The position numbers were made by a program, and so were the translations under genes. The notes below the pieces were generated by a model. That model did not search any database. It was given only the letters and a program-made list of their open reading frames with translations, and was not told where the DNA came from. A DNA stretch of 64,000 nucleotides from Phytopseudomonas flavescens (GTDB lineage: Bacteria; Pseudomonadota; Gammaproteobacteria; Pseudomonadales; Pseudomonadaceae): positions 109,498 to 173,497 of the forward strand of contig NZ_FNDG01000012.1 of the NCBI RefSeq assembly GCF_900100535.1. Direction: 5' to 3'. How positions within the stretch are numbered: the first letter of the stretch is position 1; every line of letters starts with the position of its first letter. This document shows, in pieces, positions 26,964 through 35,796 of this stretch.

Positions 26964-28390
26964 TTCCTGTCATTCTTTCCGGCGGCAACGGCTCGCGCCT
27001 CTGGCCGCTTTCGCGCCAACTCAACCCCAAGCAGTTCCTGCCCATCGCCGACGATTCGCTGTCCATGCTGCAGGCGACCATCCAGCGCCTGGAGGGCCTG
27101 CAAGTCAGCCAGCCCTGCCTGATCTGCAACGAGGAACACCGCTTCCTGGCCGCCGAGCAACTGCGCGCGCTGGGTATCGAGAACGCCAGCATCCTGCTCG
27201 AGCCGGTTGGTCGCAATACCGCGCCAGCGGTGGCGCTGGCTGCCATCAAGGCGCTCGAGAAGGAGCATGACCCGGTACTGCTGGTGTTGGCTGCCGACCA
27301 TCTGATCAAGGATGTCAGCGCCTTCCACCGCGCGGTCGAGACCGCCCTGCCCTTCGCCCAGGCCGGCAAGCTGGTGACCTTCGGTATCGTGCCGACCCAT
27401 GCGGAAACCGGTTATGGCTACCTGCAGAAAGGTGCATCGGCCGGTGAAGGTGGTTTCACCGTACAGAGCTTCGTGGAAAAACCGGACAGCGTGACCGCCG
27501 AGCACTACCTCGCTTCCGGCGAGCACTTCTGGAACAGCGGCATGTTCATGTTCCGCGCCAGCCGCTATCTGGAAGAGCTGCAGCGCTGGCAGCCGGATAT
27601 CCTCGATGCCTGCCGTCGTGCCACGGCCCAGAGCGAGCAGGACCTGCACTTCGTGCGTGTCGGCAAAGAGGCATTCGCCGCCTGCCCGGAAGACTCCATC
27701 GACTATGCCGTGATGGAGCGAACCGAAGACGCGGTGATGGTACCGCTGGACGCCGGCTGGAGCGATATCGGCTCCTGGTCTGCACTGTGGGACGTCAGCG
27801 ACAAGGACGAGCAGGGCAACGTGCACAAGGGCGACGTGCTCAGCCACGATAGCCACAATAACTACGTGCATGCCGACTACCGCCTGGTGACCACGGTGGG
27901 CGTCGAGAACCTGATCATCGTCGAGACCAAGGACACCATCATGGTCGCCCACAAGGACAAGGCGCAGGAGGTCAAGCGCATCGTCGAGCAGCTCAAGCGC
28001 GACGAGCGAGGTGAACACCTCAACAACCGCGAGGTCTATCGCCCATGGGGCATGTACGACTCCATCGACCAAGGTGCGCGTTATCAGGTCAAACGCATCA
28101 CCGTGAAACCGGGCGCCAAACTCTCCGTGCAGATGCACCATCATCGCGCGGAACACTGGATCGTCGTCAGCGGTACCGCACAGGTGACCAACGGTGAGGA
28201 GACCTACATGGTCACCGAGAACCAGTCCACCTACATCCCCATCGGCCAGATACACGCCCTGGAAAACCCGGGCATGATTCCGCTGGAGTTGATCGAGGTG
28301 CAATCAGGAACCTACCTTGGCGAGGACGACATCATCCGTTTTTCCGACAACTACGGTCGGGTAAAGGAACTCAAGGTCTCTGCGGCCTGA
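26960..28390 (+). CDS. manC: Mannose-1-phosphate guanylyltransferase / mannose-6-phosphate isomerase
   Basis: This 476-residue bifunctional type II enzyme supplies GDP-mannose, the precursor consumed by Gmd. The N-terminal pyrophosphorylase motif [20 protein letters not shown], the [15 protein letters not shown] block, VEKPD and the [11 protein letters not shown] segment are present. The C-terminal cupin isomerase part has [31 protein letters not shown] and [17 protein letters not shown]. The start at 26960 has GGGAGGAG and overlaps the preceding stop. No phosphomannomutase gene is in the window, so an AlgC-type enzyme elsewhere must supply mannose-1-phosphate. Confidence 0.96.
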   Translation: MIPVILSGGNGSRLWPLSRQLNPKQFLPIADDSLSMLQATIQRLEGLQVSQPCLICNEEHRFLAAEQLRALGIENASILLEPVGRNTAPAVALAAIKALEKEHDPVLLVLAADHLIKDVSAFHRAVETALPFAQAGKLVTFGIVPTHAETGYGYLQKGASAGEGGFTVQSFVEKPDSVTAEHYLASGEHFWNSGMFMFRASRYLEELQRWQPDILDACRRATAQSEQDLHFVRVGKEAFAACPEDSIDYAVMERTEDAVMVPLDAGWSDIGSWSALWDVSDKDEQGNVHKGDVLSHDSHNNYVHADYRLVTTVGVENLIIVETKDTIMVAHKDKAQEVKRIVEQLKRDERGEHLNNREVYRPWGMYDSIDQGARYQVKRITVKPGAKLSVQMHHHRAEHWIVVSGTAQVTNGEETYMVTENQSTYIPIGQIHALENPGMIPLELIEVQSGTYLGEDDIIRFSDNYGRVKELKVSAA

Positions 28391-28398
28391 TGGGATTA

Positions 28399-28430
28399 CC
28401 AGCGCCGCAACGATTCGGGAGCGGCGCTGG
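28399..28430 (+). terminator. Strong hairpin after manC (terminator-like, no T-run)
   Basis: CCAGCGCCGC (28399-28408) pairs perfectly with GCGGCGCTGG (28421-28430) over a 12-base loop, eight bases after the manC stop. There is no T-run, so termination may be partial or Rho-dependent. It separates the main operon from the second WecG-type gene. Confidence 0.5.
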
Positions 28431-28902
28431 CGCATCGGATGGCAGGCTGTTGGAAAAGGTAGTCGAGGCAGCAGATGCAAGGCCGATGGTGGCCCGCAGA
28501 AAACAGGCAAGGCGCCTCCAGATAGGCGTCTCCGGCAACACGTAGCGCAGTGTAGCAACAGCCGAGGGCTGGCCCCGCGTCGAATGAAGTGTGTCAAAAG
28601 CGGCCGGGGCCGTATTCGACTTTATAAGCTATACATGAGCATTCTGGTCGGACGGGTGTCCGAGCCTGTTTTTAATGAAGCGACGGCAACGCAAGTATTT
28701 TTTCAACGGCCTGCTAGGGCCCGAGTCGAGCCCAGCAGCAGGTGTGACTTGCCATTTGGCGAGTCACCGTTCACGACTTACAGGGCGACGGACAGCTCCT
28801 CCATTCGCTGAAAAATGGACAGACATAACAACAAGCCAAGCGCGAAGCCCCAGTGAACAGATACCGGATAATTCCATTACTTTCCGAAAACGAGGCTCGC
28901 CT
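28431..28902 (+). other. Long leader/intergenic region before the second WecG-type gene
   Basis: About 470 bases with no convincing gene. An open frame in phase with the downstream gene extends back to an ATG at 28675 but encodes low-complexity, unfamily-like sequence. AT-rich stretches near 28617-28635 could hold a promoter. Nothing else was recognised. Confidence 0.45.
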
Positions 28903-29700
28903 GTGAAAACTTCTCAGCTCAAACTGCACGATCCTTTGATCCACAAATTGAAGTTGCTGGAAGAGGATGACGTGACGCCACTGCTCGATGAACTGAGCAC
29001 ACCGGAAAAACCGACCATCCTCGGTTTTCTCAATCAGCACGGCTACAACATTGTCCAGAACGACAGTGCCGCACGCCGCCACTTCCTCAAGGTAAACTAC
29101 CTGTTGCGCGACGGCATCGGCGTCAAGCTGGCCTGTTCGCTCAACGGCCTGGCACCAGGTGCCAACCTCAATGGCACCGACTTCATTCCCAGCCTGATCC
29201 AGCACCTGCTGGAAAGCGAGCACAGCGACAACTACCAGTTGTTCGCCATGGGCACCAGCGAGCCCTGGGTCAACCTGGGGGCCAGCGCACTGTTCGGTGA
29301 CCGTAAATTCCATGCCATCGACGGTTTTCAGCCCACCGATCGCTACCTCGAATTCGTCCAGCAGCATTTGCAACCGGAGAAGATCCCGCTGATCGTCATG
29401 GGCATGGGCATGCCTCGCCAGGAAGAAGTCGCCGTGACCCTGCAGCGTGACCTCGGCCGCCCCGCCCTGATGATCTGCGGTGGTGCAATCCTCGACTTCG
29501 CGGCACAACGCTTCAGCCGTGCACCGCTGGTGGTTCGCAAGTTCGGCATGGAATGGGCGTACCGCCTGCTGATGGAGCCGCGTCGCCTGTTCAGCCGTTA
29601 CATCATCGGCATCCCGCGCTTCTTCTACTACATCATGCGCAACGGCATAGAGCGCAAGGTTCCGGTGAGCGAACAAGGTGCCTACGACCGTAAGTCCTGA
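28903..29700 (+). CDS. WecG/TagA/CpsF-family glycosyltransferase (second copy)
   Basis: This 265-residue enzyme is of the same family as the 26211 gene but clearly diverged. Matching blocks are INLNGT-like GANLNGTDFIPSLIQHLL, FAMGTSEPWV, LIVMGMGMPRQEEVAVTL, LMICGGAILDFAAQRFSRAP and FGMEWAYRLLMEPRRLFSRY. The start was assigned to a GTG at 28903 behind CGAGG, because the upstream extension of the frame is not family-like. The gene follows a long leader, is last of the plus-strand set, and is closed by an intrinsic terminator at 29720. It probably adds the terminal or a side residue. Confidence 0.87.
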   Translation: MKTSQLKLHDPLIHKLKLLEEDDVTPLLDELSTPEKPTILGFLNQHGYNIVQNDSAARRHFLKVNYLLRDGIGVKLACSLNGLAPGANLNGTDFIPSLIQHLLESEHSDNYQLFAMGTSEPWVNLGASALFGDRKFHAIDGFQPTDRYLEFVQQHLQPEKIPLIVMGMGMPRQEEVAVTLQRDLGRPALMICGGAILDFAAQRFSRAPLVVRKFGMEWAYRLLMEPRRLFSRYIIGIPRFFYYIMRNGIERKVPVSEQGAYDRKS

Positions 29701-29719
29701 GGCCTGCGGCAAAACCGAA

Positions 29720-29753
29720 ACGCCCCGGCTGAGTGATCAACCGGGGTGTTTTT
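29720..29753 (+). terminator. Rho-independent terminator of the plus-strand exopolysaccharide genes
   Basis: A nine-pair stem ACGCCCCGG (29720-29728) / CCGGGGTGT (29741-29749, with one G-U pair) is followed by TTTTT to 29753. It lies 20 bases after the second WecG-type stop. Confidence 0.9.
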
Positions 29754-29852
29754 CATTGCAACGCGATCCGTAGAGGGGGTCGGTGCATTGCGTAACCCAG
29801 CAGGGGACTGGCCAATCCCAGCTCCCGATGGGTCTTCGCCGCAGCAGACGCC

Positions 29853-31046
29853 CTAGCGCCCCGCTGCCACCGCCAGCGGCTTGTCGCTGCGCACACCCTG
29901 GCTTTGATCGATCAGGGCGAACACCTCGTCCCACATGGCCTGGGTGCGGGTCTTCAGCTCAGCGGAATGTGCCTGCAAGCGAGCCGACAGCGCCTGCATC
30001 TGCACGGGGTCGGTCAGGTAGTCGAGGGACTTGGAAAGCTCTTCGTCACTCAGGTTGATGTTCAGCACGCCTTCGGCGAACCCGTAATCGGCGAACAGCA
30101 TCTGGTACTTGTGGCTCCAGCCCGTGGCCAACGACGGCACACCCTGCGACAAGGCGCTGACCAGACCATGGAAGCGGCTACCGAGGGTGCCACGACAGGC
30201 GCCGAGAATGCCCTTGATCGCCAGCGGATCGGTCTCGCGCAGGATCGGCAGTCCACCCACCGCTTGCGACACCTGCTCGGCCACCCGGGCATCGCCCTCG
30301 CCTTCGTGGATCAGCAGAAACGGCTTGGCGCCACGTTCGACCAGCATCTTGGTCGCACGCTGCAGGAACGGCACATAACCCTTGGCGACGCTGTCACCGG
30401 TCTTGTCGAGCATGCGGCAGTTGGGAACCACGCAGACCTGGTGAATGGCCGGGTCGAAATAGGACGGCAAGGTGCCAGTGATCAGGTTGGTGAAATCCGG
30501 TGCCAGCTTGATGTTGTCGCGCTCGCCGACGATCTCGGTAAGGTAATCGTAGGACACCTGCTCACGGGCGAAGATCAGGTCGCAGTTGTCGACGAAGGCC
30601 TTCACGGCCTCCTTGCTCTTCTGGTCACGGAACGGGCCGAACGCCTGAGGTAGCAGAATCACCTTGCTACCGTTCTTCTTCCAGCGCTTGCTGGAGCGCG
30701 CCAATTCTTCGGACAGGTCCGGGCCCCACTGATCGCTGTAGGCGAAGCCGGCGGCGTCCAGCACCACGTTCACTTCCTTGTCGAGCACCACACCGTATTG
30801 CTCGCGGATACCGGCAGGCACCACGGCCGCCAGGTCGCCGAACGGGATGCCGGCGCGCCACAACCAGGCTTTCTGATACAGCCCCAGGGACGCACGATTG
30901 ACGTAGGGGTAGGGACTCTTGGCACGGCCAGGCTCCATCACCACCTTGGCGGCAGGAAGGTTCTTGCGTACCTGCTGCAGGGCCGCGTGCAGCATCAGTG
31001 CAGCCCCCTTGTTGACGAAACCGGCTTTGCGAATCTCGACGTACAT
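29853..31046 (-). CDS. Polysaccharide pyruvyl transferase family protein (WcaK-like)
   Basis: This 397-residue GT-B-like enzyme of the PS_pyruv_trans family transfers pyruvate from PEP onto a sugar of the repeat to form a ketal. Family features are the N-terminal NKGAALMLHAALQQV (Asn-x-Gly-hydrophobic loop), LLPQAFGPFRD, the FAREQVSYDYL segment, LAPDFTNLI, and the C-terminal GSRFHGLVSALSQGVPSLATGW with the conserved SRFHG histidine. The start at 31046 follows AGGAGAACG. It is last in the minus-strand unit nitroreductase-flippase-pyruvyltransferase, converging on the main operon. Confidence 0.9.
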   Translation of the reverse strand: MYVEIRKAGFVNKGAALMLHAALQQVRKNLPAAKVVMEPGRAKSPYPYVNRASLGLYQKAWLWRAGIPFGDLAAVVPAGIREQYGVVLDKEVNVVLDAAGFAYSDQWGPDLSEELARSSKRWKKNGSKVILLPQAFGPFRDQKSKEAVKAFVDNCDLIFAREQVSYDYLTEIVGERDNIKLAPDFTNLITGTLPSYFDPAIHQVCVVPNCRMLDKTGDSVAKGYVPFLQRATKMLVERGAKPFLLIHEGEGDARVAEQVSQAVGGLPILRETDPLAIKGILGACRGTLGSRFHGLVSALSQGVPSLATGWSHKYQMLFADYGFAEGVLNINLSDEELSKSLDYLTDPVQMQALSARLQAHSAELKTRTQAMWDEVFALIDQSQGVRSDKPLAVAAGR

Positions 31047-31047
31047 A

Positions 31048-32364
31048 TCACGTTCTCCTGAATTCACGAATCAACTGGGGCACGCTAATGAACACGTGCA
31101 GAAAAATACTCTTGGTCATCATGATGAATAGCGGTCGTGTCTTGCGTGACAGCAGCAGGCTCACGTAACCGGCGATGGAGTAGGAAATCAGCGTCGCCCA
31201 CGCGGAGCCGACGACACCGTGACTCTGGATGAGGAAGTAATTGAGCACGATGTTGCTCAATGCACCCAGGCCCTGGGTGACCAGAGAAAAGATGAAAGCC
31301 TCTTCGATGATGATCCACTTGCTGAACAGCGCGCGCATGAACACAAAGGTCGCCGCGAAAATATGGATCGCCAGCACGGGCCCGGCATCGGCGTACTGCT
31401 CGCCGTAGAGCGTCAGGACGATCCAGTCGGAGAGAAAGAACACCACGACCGCCAGGCCGAACGCCATGAAGAACAACACGTCCAGCGCCACCTGCATGAA
31501 GCGGTTATAGCCGGCAGTATCGGTCTTGCTGAGGTCGATCATCTTCGGGAAGACCGACGCCATCAGAATGGTCGGAATCAGGTACCAGGCTTCCGATAGC
31601 CGCGAAGCCGCCGAATACACACCCACCGAGTACTCGCCGAGCATGTACTGCAGCATGATCTGATCGACCTTCAGGTAGATCACCGCCGACAGCGACCCGA
31701 GGAAGATCAGCAGGCTTTTCTTGAGCAGGGTCTTGCCCAGGGTCCAGGAAAAGTCGAAGCGGAACTCGCGCTTGAGCATCACCGCATAGCAGACCAGGAT
31801 CGCCGAGGTGACCATCACCACCACCACGTGGGCCAGGGCGATATACACCAGGCCGGCACCGGCGATGGCCAGGATCATCTTCAGGCCATTGCCGCCGAGC
31901 TGCCCGACGAATCCGGCCACGGCAGCGTACTTGGCCTGTACCCGCGCCTGGAACCAGTCGATGAGCATCTCGAACGGTGTGAAGAACAGCGCCAGGGCGG
32001 TGAACAGCAGCACCAGGAAATTCTGGTCGTTGCCGATCAGGTAGGTGCCCATCATGATCGCAAAGGCGATCACCGAGCAGCCCACCTTGATCACGAATAC
32101 CGTCGAGAGAATCTGGTCTTCGTTATCCGGGTTGCTGCGCAGCTCCTTGACCACCAGGCCGGTCAGCCCCAGGTGCACCACGATGCTGAGCAGCCCCAGC
32201 AGCGCCAGCGCGTAGTTGAGGTAACCAAAATCCTCGGGGCCCAAGTAGCGGGCCAGCACCACGGTTGTCGCCAGGCCGATGGCCAGCATCAAGAACTTCT
32301 CGGCCAGCATCCAGCCAGAGTTGAGGAGGTACTTCATGCCCTCCTGGACACGCGCGGCACTCAT
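31048..32364 (-). CDS. Wzx-type oligosaccharide flippase
   Basis: This 438-residue polytopic inner-membrane protein of the MOP superfamily (polysaccharide synthase/PST type) flips the lipid-linked repeat to the periplasm. About twelve hydrophobic segments are visible, and the N-terminal KFLMLAIGLATTVVLARYLGPEDFGYLNYALALLG holds the Wzx motif (ARYLGPEDFG). Later SLSAVIYLKVDQIMLQYMLGEYSVGVYSAASRLSE is also typical. The start overlaps the nitroreductase stop (ATGA). It is the only flippase in the locus, so its strand opposite to the main operon is notable. Confidence 0.93.
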   Translation of the reverse strand: MSAARVQEGMKYLLNSGWMLAEKFLMLAIGLATTVVLARYLGPEDFGYLNYALALLGLLSIVVHLGLTGLVVKELRSNPDNEDQILSTVFVIKVGCSVIAFAIMMGTYLIGNDQNFLVLLFTALALFFTPFEMLIDWFQARVQAKYAAVAGFVGQLGGNGLKMILAIAGAGLVYIALAHVVVVMVTSAILVCYAVMLKREFRFDFSWTLGKTLLKKSLLIFLGSLSAVIYLKVDQIMLQYMLGEYSVGVYSAASRLSEAWYLIPTILMASVFPKMIDLSKTDTAGYNRFMQVALDVLFFMAFGLAVVVFFLSDWIVLTLYGEQYADAGPVLAIHIFAATFVFMRALFSKWIIIEEAFIFSLVTQGLGALSNIVLNYFLIQSHGVVGSAWATLISYSIAGYVSLLLSRKTRPLFIMMTKSIFLHVFISVPQLIREFRRT

Positions 32365-33467
32365 CGGCTGGACGTCTCCAGGTGCCCGTAGCTACGGGCT
32401 TCATCCAGCGACAGCTTCTGCGAATACGGCACCAGGCCGGTGTCCGCGGCATAGCCCAGGGAGATGAACATGACGATGCGCTCGTCCGGGTCAAGCTTTA
32501 GCAGCTTGGCGGCGGCCTGCTCGCGCTCGGGAATGTCCGGCCAGTTGATCGAACAGGACGATACGCCCTGGGTCTCAAGCGCGAACATGAAGGACATCGC
32601 CGCCAACGCGCCATCGATGTAGATCACATGGCGGTCGCGGACGTGCGGGTAGGCACGCAAGCGGCCGACCACGGCGACGATGGCCGGGAAGTTGTGATCG
32701 AAACCGGCGACGCCCATGGGCAGACGCGAAGCCTGGGCCACGGAAGCGGCATCATCGAAGATCAGGAAGCGGTATGGCTGACGGTTGCAGGCACTCGGGG
32801 ACTGCACGGCGACTTCCACCGCCTTGTCGATCACCTCGCGCGGTACCGGACGATCCTGGTACCAGCGCACCGAGCGGCGCTTCATCGACAGCTGGCGCAT
32901 GGCCGTGTAATCCACGCTCGGCGTGCTCACGTCAGCGACGAATGGCACACGCTCGGCATCCGGATTGCGCAGGCTGCCTGGCGAACTGAGCGGACGCTCG
33001 AGGCGGGCGAATTTCTCGCGGGCCCGGTTGATCACCGGATGCTCACCGGTCACGGCGAAGTATTCGGCGAGCACGTCATGGGCCCAGCTGACTTCGTCGC
33101 GATCCACCTTGCCGTTGAGCGAGGCGATGTAGCTGTCGACCGTGTCGTTGATGTAATCCAGGGCGAACACTTCGCGCCTGGGCTGCATGATCAGGCCCTT
33201 CTCGATACGGTGCACCGCGCGACGCAGGAAGTAGTTGACCGGCTCGGCGCCGGACAGGTTTTCCTCGTGCTGTAGGTGGCCGACTACCACCGCATAGGCT
33301 TCACGATCGAAGGCCGACGAGAAGAACGAATAGTGGAAACGGCGCAACGTGGCAGAGCGCGACAAGGCACGGATCCAGCCCATGGACGCTTTCTTCTGCA
33401 ACCCTTTGAGGTTGTCGATACTGTCCCGTGGCAATACCTTCTTGAGGGATTCCTTCAACATTTTCAT
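32361..33467 (-). CDS. Nitroreductase-family protein with N-terminal extension
   Basis: This 368-residue protein carries a C-terminal FMN-type nitroreductase domain: KRRSVRWYQDRPVPREVIDK, SPSACNRQPYRFLIFDD and the GVSSCSINWPDIPEREQ region. About 180 residues precede it, with NYFLRRAVHRIEKGLIMQPR and a charged helical part. Such longer versions recur in polysaccharide loci next to pyruvyltransferases. The role is unknown; a redox modification of a sugar or lipid intermediate is conceivable. It is the first gene of the minus-strand trio. The start is 33467 or the ATG two codons later; neither has a strong ribosome-binding site. Confidence 0.82.
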   Translation of the reverse strand: MKMLKESLKKVLPRDSIDNLKGLQKKASMGWIRALSRSATLRRFHYSFFSSAFDREAYAVVVGHLQHEENLSGAEPVNYFLRRAVHRIEKGLIMQPRREVFALDYINDTVDSYIASLNGKVDRDEVSWAHDVLAEYFAVTGEHPVINRAREKFARLERPLSSPGSLRNPDAERVPFVADVSTPSVDYTAMRQLSMKRRSVRWYQDRPVPREVIDKAVEVAVQSPSACNRQPYRFLIFDDAASVAQASRLPMGVAGFDHNFPAIVAVVGRLRAYPHVRDRHVIYIDGALAAMSFMFALETQGVSSCSINWPDIPEREQAAAKLLKLDPDERIVMFISLGYAADTGLVPYSQKLSLDEARSYGHLETSSR

Positions 33468-33649
33468 AGGCTGTGATTACCGTTCAATGGTTAATATCTC
33501 CCCCACAATCGCCGCGGTGGTGCGGCGACACTGAATTGATCGACGCAAGCGGCTGACCAGCCGAACCGCAAGCGCCTTGCGCCACCAAGGGCCTATCTGG
33601 CCCGGCGCATACAGCGGCATCTCGTTCTCGACGCAATCACCGCCCCCTC

Positions 33650-33764
33650 AGCCCGCTCTACGGGCGCATGAAAGGAAAGCGGCATTGGTACTGCAAACGG
33701 ATCGACATCCAAACCAGCACTGCGAGAGGCTGGACGTGGCGGCATGGGCTGCCGCCTTTTCTTT
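33650..33764 (+). ncRNA. Candidate small RNA ending in an orphan intrinsic terminator
   Basis: On the plus strand GGCGGCA (33738-33744) pairs with TGCCGCC (33750-33756) over five bases and is followed by TTTTCTTT to 33764. No plus-strand gene lies upstream; both flanking genes are minus-strand. A second stem CCAGC (33714-33718)/GCTGG (33729-33733) lies just before it. The 5' end and promoter are not determined; the start given is a guess. The rest of the gap 33468-33951 holds no convincing gene. Confidence 0.45.
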
Positions 33765-33951
33765 GTCAGGGTTTAGGACTACGGAGCAGGACTTTGATTC
33801 CGCGCACCACCACTTTCCTTGAAAAAACTTGCCGGGATGCTGGCTGCCATCGGTACAACGTCGCCAGGGCGCCTGGCTGGACGGAGAATCCCGGCTGCCG
33901 CCCAACGAGCCGGGTGCCCCATCGCTGCGCAGAACTGGCGCGGCGGTGGGA

Positions 33952-35451
33952 TCACGACCGTGCGGGAAGCAACTCGGCGAGGGTTTCGCTCAGCTCACGC
34001 AGGGAAAAGGGTTTGCCGATGACCCTGATGCCCTGCACGGACTCAGGTGGCACACTGTGGGTGTCACCGACGATCAGCAGTACGGGCAGGCCAGGCCGGT
34101 GCCCCTGAGCGACACCGGCCAGCGCCGAGCCCGTCATGCCCGGCAGGCTGATAGCCGACACCAGCAGGTCGAAGGGCATGCCCGAGGCGAGCAGGTCGAT
34201 CGCTGCCTGGGGTTCGGTGGCATTGACCGCCTCATAGCCCCTGTCAGCCAAGACCTCGGAAAGCAGCAGGCGAACCGCCGAATCGCTCTCGACCAGCAGA
34301 ACGCGATGCCCCGTTGCGCTCGTCACCGCGACCTGCCGATCATCACTGGCAGCATCGGCGACCGGCAGGTAGAGCCGCACCGTTGTGCCAACGCCAGGCT
34401 CACTGTGGATGGTGACCTGACCACCGCTCTGCCGCGCAAAACCGTGCACCATGGATAAACCGAGGCCGCTGCCCTGCCCCACGGACTTGGTGGTGAAAAA
34501 TGGATCGAAAACCTTTTCCAGGGTGTCGCTGCTCATGCCCGACCCGGTGTCCGAGAAGGCCATGACCAGATAACGCCCTGGCGACAGATCCGGCAGAGCC
34601 GCCCTGTCCTCCTCGGCCAGTTCACTCAGCGAAGTATGCAGCCTTACCTGGCCGCCGGTGGGCATGGCATCCCGGGCATTGATGGCGAGATCGAGGATGG
34701 CGTTTTCCAGTTGCCGGGCATCGGCCAGCACCCGCGCGTCGCCATGCCGGTACTCGCCCTGCAGCGAGGTGCCTTGACTGATGGTACGGCGGATCAGCAG
34801 CTCCAGCGACTCGATCAGCGGATCCACCGCGACAGGCCGCACGTCCATCGGCTGGCGAAAGGTAAAGGTCAGTAGCCGCTGGGTCAGCGCACTGGCCCGG
34901 TCCGCGGAAACACTGGCTGCCGCGATGAAGGGCTCGAGTCCCTCCAGCCTGCCGCTGGCAACGCGGCGCTTCATGATATCGAGGGCGCCGATGATGCCGG
35001 TGAGCATATTGTTGAAGTCATGGGCGATACCGCCGGTCAGCGATCCCACGGCGTCCATCCGCTGGCTTTGCAACATTGCCAGCTCCGCAGCGGTGCGGCC
35101 GACTTCCGTGGAGCTGGCGGGCGAGCGTTCGATCAGCGCAGCCAGGCAGCTGCACAGTGAACGCGCGGTGAAGGGGCGCTCGACGATGACCGCTCCCGTC
35201 CCGGCGGACGCGAGCGGTGCTCGAAGGCAGGCGGCAGCGAGGACGACGAGCGGAACAGAAGAGCGGAACAGCCGGTTATCCGCATCAGCCGGATCAGGCA
35301 ACGCCTCTTCGGCGATCAACACGGCAACGACATCCTCCGCCAGCGCCGAAGACAGCTGCGTAATGCTCTGGCAGCATTCGAGGGTGAAGCCCAACGGGGC
35401 CAGCAGCGGCCGTATCCGGCTCGCTTCGGCGCTGCAGATCAGGATACGCAT
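33952..35451 (-). CDS. Hybrid sensor histidine kinase with degenerate receiver domains
   Basis: This 499-residue cytoplasmic kinase has an N-terminal receiver-like domain without a phosphoacceptor pattern (MRILICSAEASRIRPL, ending VERPFTARSL). A HisKA/H-box follows (GGIAHDFNNMLTG, His about residue 144), then HATPase_c with N-box LAINARDAMPTGG, DTGSGM and GQGSGLGLSMVHG. A C-terminal receiver covers about residues 382-495. In that receiver the phosphorylated Asp is replaced by Ala (LLVSAISLPGMTG, codon 34153-34155) while the KP motif remains. The start at 35451 is one of three close ATGs. It follows the KaiC-like gene and CheY-like regulator after a 345-base gap. Confidence 0.88.
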   Translation of the reverse strand: MRILICSAEASRIRPLLAPLGFTLECCQSITQLSSALAEDVVAVLIAEEALPDPADADNRLFRSSVPLVVLAAACLRAPLASAGTGAVIVERPFTARSLCSCLAALIERSPASSTEVGRTAAELAMLQSQRMDAVGSLTGGIAHDFNNMLTGIIGALDIMKRRVASGRLEGLEPFIAAASVSADRASALTQRLLTFTFRQPMDVRPVAVDPLIESLELLIRRTISQGTSLQGEYRHGDARVLADARQLENAILDLAINARDAMPTGGQVRLHTSLSELAEEDRAALPDLSPGRYLVMAFSDTGSGMSSDTLEKVFDPFFTTKSVGQGSGLGLSMVHGFARQSGGQVTIHSEPGVGTTVRLYLPVADAASDDRQVAVTSATGHRVLLVESDSAVRLLLSEVLADRGYEAVNATEPQAAIDLLASGMPFDLLVSAISLPGMTGSALAGVAQGHRPGLPVLLIVGDTHSVPPESVQGIRVIGKPFSLRELSETLAELLPARS

Positions 35452-35796
35452 GGAGACCATCCGCAAATCTGCGGAGCGCCACGTCGAGAGAGGCAACTCG
35501 CAGCCTCCGCTGGTACTTTGCCATACGCTGCGGTCAAACCGCCCATCGCGGCTTCGCGTATACAGCGCAGAACCGACAGGCAGGCGTTCGATACCCGGGC
35601 GCCGGTGGCTACCCGCACTACGATCTCATGCATGGACAAGCGCTCTGGACATAGCAGACTGCCACGGCGATAGCTGATCGCCCGAGGCGTATATCCGGCT
35701 TTCGACAGCGCGGCGCGCGCAGCGTTCAGGTGTGGTGGGAAGGCGGCAGTGGATGGCCAGCGAGATGCCGGGTAAACGCGAGGGTGGCGGCGATGA
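35452..35796. other. Gap between hybrid kinase and response regulator genes
   Basis: About 345 bases without a recognisable gene. A 66-codon minus-strand frame (35639-35439) overlaps the kinase start and shows no family features. A separate promoter for the hybrid kinase may lie here; no element could be assigned. Confidence 0.4.

Noticed and set aside
28675..28902. N-terminal extension of the second WecG-type gene
   Set aside because: The extra 76 residues do not resemble the family and the GTG at 28903 has a ribosome-binding site.
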